Below, piece after piece: positions 11,736 to 21,956 of a stretch of 64,000 nucleotides of DNA (positions within the stretch are counted from its first letter, which is position 1; each line of letters begins with the position of its first letter). The notes beneath the pieces are model-generated. The model did no database searches and was not told the DNA's origin. It worked only from the letters and a program-made list of their open reading frames with translations. The translations under genes and the position numbers were made by a program. Origin of the DNA: Eustoma russellianum (lineage: Eukaryota > Streptophyta > Magnoliopsida > Gentianales > Gentianaceae); contig AP025051.1 in assembly GCA_036186865.1 (NCBI GenBank), positions 26,648,878-26,712,877 on the forward strand, given 5' to 3'.

Positions 11736-13157
11736 GTGTTAATTGTACCTGGTATCCATATTTCTCCACAAAGTTTTAAGTAGCATCCATACTTTCATCT
11801 AATTCGCTTAGTAGCCATACTTTTTGGTGAAATGTACATCTGGCATCCGGATGACCTATTGATTTACCGTTGACTGCTCAAATCGACCATTGACCGGATT
11901 TAACCCCACTTTTAACCTGACTTTAACCAAGGTTGTATATCACTACTTTTAATAATAAAGGAAATAAAAATCAAAAATCCCCCATGCATTTTCCCGCAAC
12001 CGTGAAAAGAGCCCAGCCCGATAATTTTCTGCATTTTCTGCGGCAGGCCACTGCTGCTTTGCCTTTGTCCCTTTCTACGGCAGGCGATTATGACGACGCA
12101 GGCGATTATGATTACTGGACAAATCAATTACCTGGAGTGATTGTAACTGGAAAATCTTTTCAGGAGTTGCACCAGAAAAGCCACAGGAACCAAGACTCAA
12201 CACTGTCAAGTTGGAAAATTCCCCAAAAAATTCTGGGATTGCTTCAGGAAAATGATTCAAATCGAGCTGGAGGAGGATATCCATAGGACCCAATCAAGCC
12301 CTTGAGCTGAGATATTCACACCATCCAGATAAAGTTGTTGAAGGCTAGTGAAATTCTGGACTAACATTTGAAGATTCGGGTTCTCTAGCTGCAAATAATC
12401 ACGGTAAGGTTGGGGACCAGAGAGGTCCAGAGAAATCAAATTAGTCAAACGAGACAGCGCAATCAGAATTTGTCCGAAGAAGCCCGCATCAGACAGATTA
12501 AGATACCTCAATTCAGTAAGCTTGTCAAAATTATTTGGTATAGGGTAAGAACCAAAACTGTTCTTCCCCCAAATTTAAGCTCCGAAGAAAGCGAAGATTG
12601 AACAAACTGCTTGTATCATATAGGCTTCCAGAAATGGAGTCATCGCTCGAATCAAGCTGAATAACATGGCCAGCAGCGTCACAGATCACACCGTCCCATA
12701 AGCAGCAATCCTTCCGTCGATTCCACGCACCGAGTTAGTGGAAACAGAGGAATCATATGTGATCTCGTGTTTCAGCTAAGACAGGAGAGGGGTCACATGC
12801 GTGGTGGGCAATATTTATACTTCCCCTTCTCTTCTTCTTCAATTGCAGAGAAAAAGTGTGGAAGAATTGTGAAATAAAGAATTGAGTTTATGTCTATTTT
12901 GGAGGGAGGAATAGGTTGGGATAATGGAAGGAAGGAGGAATTAATCATAGTTGGGAAAATTTGGGCACCAAGTGGGGAAAAAGTGAAAAATAAAAGGAAT
13001 TTTGATAAAAAAAACCGTCTACAGTAAGTCAATTCCCGGTTGCCGGATGCCAGGTGTACATTTTACCAATAAGTATGTCTGCTAAGCAAATTAGATGAAA
13101 ATATGGATGCTAAGTAAAACTTTGTAGAAAAGTATGGATACCAGGTGCAATTAACTC
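11736..13157. mobile_element. MULE1: Pack-type Mutator-like element carrying a gene fragment
   Basis: A 1422-bp element with long terminal inverted repeats (about 115 bp at both ends, GTGTTAATTG... and ...CAATTAACTC) and a 9-bp target duplication TTTCTTTGA. It has no transposase. The inside carries a piece of a receptor-like protein gene on the minus strand (12090-12745) plus unassigned sequence (11940-12090; 12790-13030). Terminal repeat and duplication lengths fit Mutator-like elements; capture of host gene pieces fits the Pack-MULE type. MULE2 at 10374-10664 is a relative. Confidence 0.85.
12090..12745 (-). pseudogene. Captured receptor-like protein (LRR) fragment
   Basis: Conceptual translation on the minus strand gives the LRR N-terminal cap DCCLWDGVICDAAGH (near 12713-12670), then leucine-rich repeats with the motifs LTELRYLNLSDAGFFGQI, LTNLISLDLS, LENPNLQMLVQN, LYLDGVNISAQG, FSNLTVLSLGSCGFSG and PEKIFQLQSLQVIDLSSN. 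This order is that of plant Ve1/RLP12-type cell-surface immune receptors. Only about 200 residues of the extracellular N-terminal part are present. Breaks: one extra G in a G run near 12560, a deletion with frame change near 12290, and no signal peptide or transmembrane part. It cannot make a receptor. It is inside MULE1, so it was moved here. Confidence 0.8.
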
Positions 13158-13166
13158 TTTCTTTGA
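13158..13166. repeat. Target site duplication of MULE1, right copy
   Basis: TTTCTTTGA, identical to 11727-11735. The LTR I sequence resumes after it and aligns to the C LTR without a gap. Confidence 0.85.
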
Positions 13167-13773
13167 GTTCCTGTTTTATGCATCGTTTAGCAAACAATTT
13201 TCAAAAATCACTTTTGCATAAACATAGCCACCCGCCCTAGCTTGCATTCGGCACAAGTTTCATTTCATTTGGATAAGTTTAAGTCAGTCAAACGTCAATA
13301 GTTCTCACACTAGTGCAATCTGATTCTTAGATTTTTAAAGGTTGAGAACATCAACGTGGTTGATATACTTACCAAGAGAATTTTCAAAAACTGTTTTAAC
13401 CCACCTGAGGGTCATACCATAAAATGTTCATGTCATTTAGATTTCCCAATTAATTGGAATAAATTTTGCATTTCGGTGTACAGTTTCTTGAAAATTGACG
13501 TCATCTGTACAAAAATATGTTTTCAAGAGGTTAGGCTTTTAATTTTAATTTGAAATTTTTGTGAGACGCTCATAACATCTGGGATTACATCTTCACCAAA
13601 TTTCATAATTTTTGGAGGTCTACAACCAGATCATCTAGATTAATAAAATCAGGATATGAAAACTGAAACTGTTCTCAGAAGTGAGTTATTTGGTCCAAAA
13701 AGTTTTAAAAACCGAATTTTCCACACTCACTATTCAACCCCCTCTCTTCTAGTGGTGCTATACAGGTCCTACA

Positions 13774-15834
13774 ATTTTGATTCAATAGGTCCTATTTTCC
13801 TAAAAAGAGAAAATTGAATCAGACATTTGTAATCTTGATCCGTTTATGCAATTGCCCTACTATGTTCATCTATTGTTGTTGATTGAGTAAAGCTACGATG
13901 TTTTGGGGCCAATTTCTGATAATATTTTCAACTTTCTTTATTTATGATGGATATGCCCTAAAGATGTCGCTATTAATGTGATTTATTTCTTGGTGATTAT
14001 CTATCATGCTTGTTTCTTGTGCCTTTGATGAATTGAGTTGGTTTGAGGAAGGTTTGAAGGACTGTAGGGTGAGTGACTGCGGATTTAATAGAGGCTTGAA
14101 GGTTTTGCGGACATATTTGAAGGTGTGAATGGTAGGGAGACTAGGGTTTATGACATTTGAGGTATCTAAAGTTCAACATGATGTCATGAGTGCATATGTA
14201 GGTTGGTTTCACGTTTTAGGATTGGTTTTAGATGTTTACTAGGCTTGGAAGCAAGTGGTTTGAAGGTTGGGTTGACATTGGGGTTAAACATGGTGAAACG
14301 TTGTAGAAACAGGGACTTGGATCGATCTGGGGGTTGACTTCGATCGATCCAAGTGGCCCAGGCAGGATTTCCAAACTCCCTGGAAGACATCGGTCGATCA
14401 ACTGGGCAACATCGATCAGGAAAACTGAACATCGATAGATCGGAGGACCACATCGATCGATCGATGTAGTTAAGGATGCGAAACTGAAACTCTCTGGAAG
14501 GTATCAATCGATCAGGAAGGGGGGACATCAATCAATCGATGTCTAGGATTTGGACATAGATCGATCAGAAGGCCACATCGATCGATCGATGTTGCCAGAT
14601 CTGCAGAATTGAAGCTGAACTTTTAGGAATGATAGGGAACGAATGGCAAGTAGTTTGAGGGACTTGTGTGTGATAATTGGAACTAGTGTATATGTCTAAG
14701 GAGTGACTCTCAAGTGTGTTTGAGGTATGTTTGAGTAGGAAACCTTAAGGGTGAATGAGTAAGGCTAAGCATGAACTTGAAGTGATTTTGCTAGATGAAA
14801 ATGTGTGAATTAGTGCATGTGAGGTATGTTTGGCATTTGTGATCTATACTTAATACGTAAAGTGTGTGTGCATGTTTAGAAGCTTGATATGATGTGACAT
14901 AAGCATTTTGCATAAAAGTCACACCTGCGATGGTAGGGTATAAAAGCGTGATGTGTGAATGAACAGTAGGGTATAAAGTTTATGTTATGGGGCCGTGGAC
15001 CTTTTAGCACGGGGTATAAAGTTATGCTTTAATATGGAATGATCACCCACAGGGTATAAAGTTTCTACTACCTGAAGAATAAGATAAGAATAAGTATGAA
15101 AAGTTTGTGAAATGGCACGCATGACATATTTATGAAAGAAGGCGTATGTATGGGTTTTCTTTAAGTCCGGTGTATGGTTTGAAGAATTGTATGCATCATG
15201 TGACATGACGTATAAGATTTGACATGAAAGAAACAACCTGTGCATATGATCTTTTTACGTGATATGTTCTACTCAATATGTGTTTGATCTTAATCCTTGT
15301 TTTGTTTATGTGCCTTATCTGGTTTTGACGTATACTTACAACAATGTTGTTTGCTAACCCGAACACCTTATTTTGTGCATTGATTTATGCATCAGTGACT
15401 CGTCGTGTGTGATCCCATAAGGGGTATAGACGGGTTACTTGCTAGCGATGGTTTCGCTAAGAATTGATACTCCATTTCTTTTCAGGTGAGCCTGAGTATG
15501 AGATGATCTTTGTAGAAGACGACAGTGAGTGGGGTCATTAGGATGATGGGCACTGAAGTGGATAGGATATGTTAATTCTTTTGTCGATAGGCCTGCTATT
15601 TACATTTTTGTATTGGAGGATATATTAGTCCTTTTCCTTGTACTTGGTACATTTCCGTTGGATTTCATTTGGTTTCAGAGAGGGTTTGAAAGTTTAAATT
15701 TTTACGACGTTTCCGCTGATTTATCCTATGTCATGGATGACGAGTGTTTGATCTGCTTTGAATCCTTGTATTTCTCGTAGCAGACTACGGCGGGTGCACT
15801 TGTACCAATTCCGGCATTGGGCCAGGGCGCTACA
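13774..15834 (+). repeat. 5' LTR of element B (from the I insertion to its end)
   Basis: Aligns to the 3' LTR of B (21052-21956 plus 30905-32075), ending in GCTACA. It is the uninterrupted version of the site where C inserted (GAATGAGTAAGGC at about 14753). Contains a TCGATCGA palindrome cluster (14320-14600) and four GGGTATAAA boxes (14936-15061). No gene is supported; the minus-strand open frame at 14985-15245 recurs in the other LTR. Confidence 0.9.
14936..15061 (+). promoter_or_regulatory. Array of GGGTATAAA boxes in the B LTR
   Basis: GGGTATAAAAG or GGGTATAAAG starts at 14936, 14969, 15012 and 15052, a spacing of 33 to 43 bases. The other LTR keeps the series at 31150, 31177 (GAGTATAAAAG), 31211, 31254 and 31294. 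Each box looks like a TATA element. Promoter function is inferred. Confidence 0.45.
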
Positions 15835-15836
15835 GG

Positions 15837-15850
15837 TGGTGTCAGAGACC
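15837..15850 (+). other. Primer binding site of element B
   Basis: TGGTGTCAGAGACC, two bases after the LTR end. It differs from the initiator-Met primer site TGGTATCAGAGC at two of 12 positions. Confidence 0.7.
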
Positions 15851-16114
15851 AGGCTTCAGATATGTTTTGAAAACTTAGGTTCATGATCTTTCAGCAACTT
15901 AAGATATGATTTTTCCTTAAGTTTGATCCTTAGGTATAAGTACCGAATCTCTAGAGTCTAAGTATGATCTGGACTGGGTGTGTGCGAGTGCGTATATCAT
16001 TTAATTTCCGTATTGATATTTTTATTTCATACCCCACCCATTCTTACGCATTCGAGCTTTCAGTAATATCCTGTGTTTACTGATTGCTAATGAGCGTGCT
16101 GACCTTTTAGAAAA

Positions 16115-17201
16115 ATGCCTCCACAAATAGATAACACAAGAAACTCTGGCAACGGGCAAGAGAATCAGCCCTCACAGGTTGTCCTACCACAGGTGCTCAC
16201 GGATGCACTGACAGTGATTGCACAAGGGTATGCCCAGCAGCAGTAGCCTCCGCCTCCTCCGCCACTGCAGCATAATATCTGGTTCTTCTATGGGGAGATA
16301 AGAAAGATCAGGGTTTCAGAGTTTGGGAAATGTACTGACCCCGAGGAGGCTCAGCATTGGTTAGCTGAGGTAGAGAATTGCTTCAGACTTATGCAAGTAT
16401 CTGAGGAGATCAAAGCGAATGTGGTCACACCTCGTTTGTGTGGCAAGGAGGGTGAATGGTGGGCTAGAATGGTATTGAGGATGACCCCACCTATTTCTTG
16501 GGCACAATTCTGCGATGCCTTCCTCAAGTATTGTGTGCCGAAGACAGCAATTCTGGACGAGATAAGGGCATTCGATAGACTTGAGAAGGGTTGGATGACA
16601 GTGTCAGAGTATGCCGACCATTTCCATGCTTTGGGTAAGTTTGCTCCTGCGATTATGTCTGATGATCGCCTAAAGATAATGAAAGTTTGAGAGGGGTTTG
16701 GACTCTAGAATTCGGTTAGCAATTGTGAACGTGGGGATGGGAACTTATGAGGAGATGCTCGACACATGCTTTCGCATGAAAAGAGACTTCCACAGAGTAG
16801 CAGCGAGGGAAGCCAGTGCAGGGTCGTCTGACAGAGGCAAGAGGCCAATGGAAGAGGCAAGAGTTGGCGGCAGACCCGAACGTTGGGTCAAGATTTCAAA
16901 GAGAGGCCCGGTCAGGAACTTGCAGAGACCCCCACCACAGAATCAGGTGGTCCAGCAGGCTGTAGGAGTTTGTCTGCACTGCAACAAGAGCCATGTCGGG
17001 GAATGTAGGAAGTTGGCTGGAGCATGTTACCGGTGCGGACAGGTGGGCCATCTTATTAGAGATTGCCAAGAAATGAGGAAGAATACTCCGGGAGAAGTGG
17101 CCCAGCAGCCGAGGGCAAAGCCGAGGACGAATGCCTGCGTCCATCTCATGACAGACACTAACATTCAGGAAGCCACCGATGTGGTAACAGGTACAATTTG
17201 A
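16115..17201 (+). pseudogene. Element B gag (broken)
   Basis: Starts at ATG 16115-16117 after a 260-bp leader (15851-16114, no features). A Pro/Gln-rich N-terminus is followed by the retrotransposon gag domain (AQHWLAEVENCF, GEWWARMVL, ISWAQFCDAFLKYC) and two zinc knuckles, CLHCNKSHVGEC (one residue short) and the intact CYRCGQVGHLIRDC (about 17024-17068). Breaks: in-frame TAG at 16244-16246 and a frame change near 16690. Capsid and RNA packaging role by family. Confidence 0.85.
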
Positions 17202-17952
17202 ATTAAGCTTGATTTCTGATTTGAATTAAGTCCTTATGTGTCCAAACTGCTAGAGATCAAATTATGATTTCCTATCACCAGCACAGGGATTGTGTGTTGG
17301 AGATCGGATAGCAGATGTTCTACTCCACATTGATTCCTATCCAGATGTATGAATTTGACATCATATTAGGAATGGACAGGTTGGACAAGTATCACGCCAA
17401 CATTGAGTGTTGATTAAAGCAGGTGATAGTTAAAAATTATGGGATGGAAGATGTGACCTACCAAAGAGATGCAGAGCAAAAGAATGTTGTCAAGAATGTT
17501 TATATGACTGTTGCCCAAGCTGGGAGAGCCTTAAAGAAGGGTGTCGAGGGATTCATGGTGTATGCGATGGATGCTACTCATGAGACACCTTCTTTGAGCA
17601 GATTCCGGTGGTCAACGAATTTCCAGATGTGTTTCTAGAAGAACTGCCAGGAGTGCCACCCCCGAGGGAAGTCAAGTTCGAGATAAATCTAATTCTAGGA
17701 GCCGAACCTATTTCTAAAGCCCCTTATAGAATGGCTTCAGAAAAATTCAAAAAGTTGAAAGAATAACTTCAGGTGGTGTTGGATAGGAAATTCATTCGCC
17801 CTAGTGTGTCACCTTGAGGAGCACCTGTCCTATTAGTAAAGAAGAAGGATGATAGTATCAGGCTCTGTATTGACTACCGGAAGCTGAACAAAATTACCAT
17901 CAAGAATAAATACCCATTGCCACGAATCCAGGCTCTGTTCGACCAGTTGAAG

Positions 17953-18025
17953 GTAAGATTTGGTTAAGCATAGTTCTTAATTAAATTTTGCTGTTCTGAT
18001 AGGAGGATTTCCTACATCTGTTCAG
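17953..18025 (+). other. Intron-like block 1 in element B RT
   Basis: A 73-bp AT-rich block sits between LFDQLK and SARIFSKI, which are neighbours in element E (LFDQLRGARIFSK). It starts AAG|GTAAGA and ends TTCAG|AG. Removing it restores the frame in phase 0 with no residue gained or lost. Whether it is ever spliced is unknown. Confidence 0.55.
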
Positions 18026-18702
18026 AGTGCCCGGATCTTCTCTAAGATTTACCTTTGGTTAGGGTACCACCAGTTACGGGTGAAGGACGAAGATATTGCA
18101 AATGCAGCATTCCGCACAAGATATGGCCACTATGAGTTCCTAGTGATGCCATTTGGCTAACGAATACCCCTGCAGACTTTATGGACCTTATGAATACCGT
18201 CTTTCGAGAACAGTTGGATAGGTTTTTTGTGGTATTCATTGACGATATTCTGGTGTATTCCCCTGACGAGAAAACACACGCAGAGCATCTGAGAATTGTT
18301 TTGGGCACTCTGAGACAGAAGTAACTCTACGTCAAATTCAGCAAATGTGAATTCTGGCTGAGAAGTGTGAGTTTCCTTGATCACGTGATATCGGAAGAGG
18401 GGATTGCTATAAATCTGAATAAAGTAAAAGGTACTACCGAGTGTCCTAGACCCATGAATGTTACCGAATTGCGGAGTTTTCTGGGTTTAGCTGGTTACTA
18501 CTGGAAGTCTGTTGAGGGGTTCTCAACTATAGCAGTGGCCCTCAGTCGACTTGCTCAAAATAAGTCCAAGTTTGAGTGGATGGCGAATGCGAGAAAAGTT
18601 TCACGAAACTCAAGAAGAGGTTAACCACAACCTCAATATTGGCTCAACCATCCAGTACTTATGGGTTTGTGAACTATAGTGCCACGTCAAAGAATGGTCT
18701 AG

Positions 18703-18772
18703 GTACGTATAGTGTGTCATAAGTTTTGATTTTGCACACAAATCAAATTTTGGCCTAATACACTGCTTATAG
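18703..18772 (+). other. Intron-like block 2 in element B RNase H
   Basis: A 70-bp block splits SKNGLG from CVLMQ; element E reads SKNGLGCVLMQ with no gap. It starts CTAG|GTACGT and ends TTATAG|GT. Removal joins G|GT as one Gly codon (phase 1). The length is not a multiple of three. Confidence 0.55.
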
Positions 18773-19080
18773 GTTGTGTATTGATGCAACATGGATGGTT
18801 CATCGCATATGCCTCAAGGTTGCTGAAACCTTACGAGCAGAATTACTCGGCGCATGATCTTGAGCTCGCAGTAGTTATATAAGATCTGGTGGCACTATAT
18901 ATATGGGGATAAGTGTCTTGTATTTACTGATCATAAGAGCTTAAAATATTTGTTCTCTAAGAAGGAGTTGAACGTGAGGCAACGGAGATGGTTGGAACTG
19001 TTAAAGGACTAGGACCTGACCATTCACTACCACCCAGGGAAAGATAATAAGGTGGCCGATGCACTGAGCAGGAAATCTAG

Positions 19081-20640
19081 CCATGCGCAACAATCTCCAC
19101 TTGAGCGAGAAATGAAAGAATTTGACTTGGATTTGGTTGACTCTAAGTTAATGTTTTTGCAGCATTATCCATCACCTCGAGTTTGATTGACCGAGTGAAA
19201 GAGGCTTAGAAGAGAGATAAGACCCTGGGTGAGATTGCCTAGAAGTTGAGGCATAGTCAGGTTGAGGGATTTCAGAACAGTGATGATGGGAGCCTATAGT
19301 TTAGAGGGAGACTGTGTGTTCCTGATGTGGATGAACTCAGAAAAGAAAATTTACAGGAAGCTCACGGCTTAAAGTTATCGATACATCCTGGAAGCACCAA
19401 GATGCATAGAGATCTCAAACAGTATTATTGGTGGTCCGAAATGAAGAGACATATTGCGGAGTTCATTTAGAAATGCCTGGTACGTCAGCAAGTTAAGGCT
19501 GAACACCAACGGCCTGGTGGATTATTGATGCCGTTGGAAATTTTAGAGTTAAAGTGGGAACATGTTACGATGGACTTCGTGGCTGTTTTAACAAGGACAA
19601 GTAGTGGTTATGACGTGATTTGGGTTATTGTGGATCGGTTAACAAAGTCTACACATTTTCTACCAGTCTCGAGTGAAGCATCCCTCGAAAAGTTGGCAAA
19701 TATATATATGGACAATATTATTAGTTTGCACGGTGTTCCAGTGAGCATAGTGTTCGACCGAGATCCACGGTTTACTTCTAAGTTCTGGGCAGCATTTCAG
19801 AAAAGCATGGGTACAGAATTAAAGATGAGTACAGTCTATCACCCTCAGACAGATGGATCGTCTGATCGGACTATTCAAAACCTGGAAAACATGTTAAGGG
19901 CTTGTTCCTAGACTTCAAAGGGAGTTGGGATGGAATGGTGAAGTTAATGGAGTTCTCTTATAATAACAGCCACCACAGTGCAATTGACATGGCTCCCTTC
20001 GAGGCATTGTATGGACGGAAGTGTAGGTCTCCTGATTACTGGGACGAAGTCGGCGTGAGGACCATCACAGGACCCGAGCTACTCGAGAAGATGTTAGAAA
20101 AGGTGAAACTAATTCGAGATGGACTAAAGACGGCTCAGGACCGTAACAAAAGTTAGGCAGACTCCAAGCGACGACCTTTGGAGTTTGATATAGGTGAAAA
20201 GGTTTACTTAAGAGTGTCACCTACGAAGGGTATTATGAGATTTAGGGTGAAAGGCAAGCTAAGCCCCCCGTTTTATTGGTCCTTGTGAGATACTTGAGAA
20301 GGTGAAAAATTTGGCATATAGATTGGCATTACCCTTAGTTTTAGCACAAGTTCATAGCGTCTTCCACGTCTCACAGTTAAGGAAATACGTGACAGATCCG
20401 ACCCATATGCTTGAAGCACAACCCTTGGAGCTTAAAGGAGATGTGACCTATGAGGAGGTTCTAGTGAGGATCGTAGACCAAAAGGAACAGGTGTTGAGGA
20501 AGCATGTGATTCCTTATGTAAAGGTCCAATGGAGAAAGCACTCTAGCAGGAGGCCACTTGGGAACTCAAAGAGCAGATGCAGGAGAAGTATCTTCAATTC
20601 TTCAATTAAGGTATGTAAGTTTCGAGGACGAAACATCTTG
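19081..20640 (+). pseudogene. Element B integrase and chromodomain remnant (broken)
   Basis: Integrase zinc-binding region with IHPGSTKMHRDLK (19378), where the CxxC is damaged (CLVR). The core has MDF (first Asp) and VFDRDPRF (second Asp), but the catalytic Glu in the DGQSER motif is Asp here (SSDRTIQ, near 19858). A frame change near 19905 is followed by FSYNNSHHSAIDMAPFEALYGRKCRSP. The C-terminal part has VFHVSQLRKYV and a damaged Tekay-type chromodomain (LRKHVIPYVKVQWRKHS, 20490-20550). This would integrate the cDNA and target chromatin in an intact element. Confidence 0.85.
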
Positions 20641-20641
20641 T

Positions 20642-20652
20642 AAGGGGTGGAA
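20642..20652 (+). other. Polypurine tract of element B
   Basis: AAGGGGTGGAA, directly before the 3' LTR start TGTCATACCCCG. Typical position and composition for gypsy chromoviruses. Confidence 0.8.
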
Positions 20653-21956
20653 TGTCATACCCCGTGTTTTCCAAGTCTGGCACTAAATAATTTAAAAACA
20701 ACTTAAAATATAATTTTATTAATTACTATTGTTTATGAAGCCTAAGTAAATGAATTGTAGGTAGAAAAATAATCAAAAAGTTGAAATTAAGAAAATCATG
20801 CCCAAAATACCAAAACTGCCCCTTCCCAGTTAAAATTTGAAAGTGCTATACATTACGTATGACTCCCCCAGGGAAGTCAACATTTGCAAAGTGGTTACAA
20901 GTCGACTTCCAGAGAAGAGAGAGCGAATGGAGAGGAAGAAAGAGGAAGAAACCCCGGCCAAACCTAGGCCTAATTCGTCCCATAATTCAACCAAACATCC
21001 GTAAGATCATCTAAATTCAAAGGCAAGTGACCTTTCTATACGCTTTACGCGATTTTAATTCAACAACCCTATTTTCCTAAAAAGATAAAATTGGATCACA
21101 CATTTGTAATCTTGATCCGTTTATGCTAATTGCCCTACTATGTGCATTTATTGTTGTTGATTGAGTAAAGCTACGATCTTTTGGGGCCAATTTCTGAGAA
21201 TGTTTGCAACTTACTTGATTTATGATGAATATGCCCTTAATATTTCGTTATTGATGTGATTCATTTCTTGGTGATTATCTATCATGCTTGTTGCTTGTGT
21301 CTTAGATGAATTGAGTTGGTTTGAGGAAGGTTGGAGGATTGTAGGGTGAGTGACTGCAGATTTAATAGAGGCTTGAAGGTTTGAAGGTGTGAATGGTAGG
21401 AAGTCTAGGGTTTATGGCATTTGAGGTATCTAAGGTTCAACATGATGTCATAAGTGTATATGTAGGTTGGATTGAAGTTTTAGGATTGATTTTAGGTGTT
21501 TTCTAGGCTTGGAAGGAAGTGGTTTGAAGGGTGGGTTGACGTTGGGGTTAAATATAGTGAAAACAGAAACATGGACTTGGATCGATCTGGAGGTGACTTT
21601 GATCGATCCAAGTGGCCCTGGTAGGATTTCCAAACTCTCTGGAAGACATCGATCGATCGATGTAGCCAGGGATGCGGAACTGAAACTCTCTGGAAGACAT
21701 AGATCGATCAGGAAGAGGAGAGATGATCGGTCGATGTCCATGATTTGGACATAGATCGATCAGAAGGCCACATCGACCGATCGATGTGGCCAGATCTGTA
21801 GAATTGAATCTGAACTTTTAGGAACGATAGGGAATGAATGGCAAGTAGTTTGAGGGACTTGTGTGTGATAATTGAGACTAGTGTATATGTCTAAGGAGTG
21901 ACTCTGAAGTGTGTTTGAGGTACGTTTGGGGTCGGAAACCTTAAAGGTGAATGAGT
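20653..21956 (+). repeat. 3' LTR of element B, left part
   Basis: Begins TGTCATACCCCG and runs to the insertion of element C. From 21052 it aligns with 13774 onward in the 5' LTR. The last five bases, TGAGT (21952-21956), are the target duplication of C. A TCGATCGA cluster lies at 21578-21785. No gene. Confidence 0.9.

Larger units (their letters stand above)
10665..13773 (+). repeat. LTR I: copia LTR of the C/D family, + strand, with MULE1 inside
   Basis: From the segment TCTAGACACTTTTTAC through to CCTACA at 13773 this is the reverse-oriented relative of the LTRs of element C (21957-23660). Its 5' part lies left of MULE2 and is off the window. MULE1 (11736-13157) interrupts it. No primer site follows 13773; the sequence goes straight into the LTR of gypsy B, so I is a 3' LTR or a solo LTR inserted in B. 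The empty site is at about 21051 in B's other LTR. No gene is seen. Confidence 0.8.
17202..19080 (+). pseudogene. Element B protease remnant, RT and RNase H (broken)
   Basis: The protease is reduced: the DSGA active-site segment is missing and only its C-terminal motif EFDIILGMDRLDKYHANIEC (17350-17411) is left. RT follows from about 17640: RPSVSP.GAPVL.VKKKD, LCIDYRKLNKIT, then FIDDILVYS intact at 18235-18249 and FLGLAGYYWK. RNase H runs from about 18660 with SKNGLGCVLMQ and FTDHKSLKYLF. Two GT...AG blocks split conserved codons (17953-18025 and 18703-18772). More than ten stops and frame changes lie elsewhere. Confidence 0.85.

Noticed and set aside
14985..15245. Minus-strand open frame with a similar partner at 31227-31448
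   Set aside because: Same reason: paired positions in the LTRs of B, overlapping the GGGTATAAA array.
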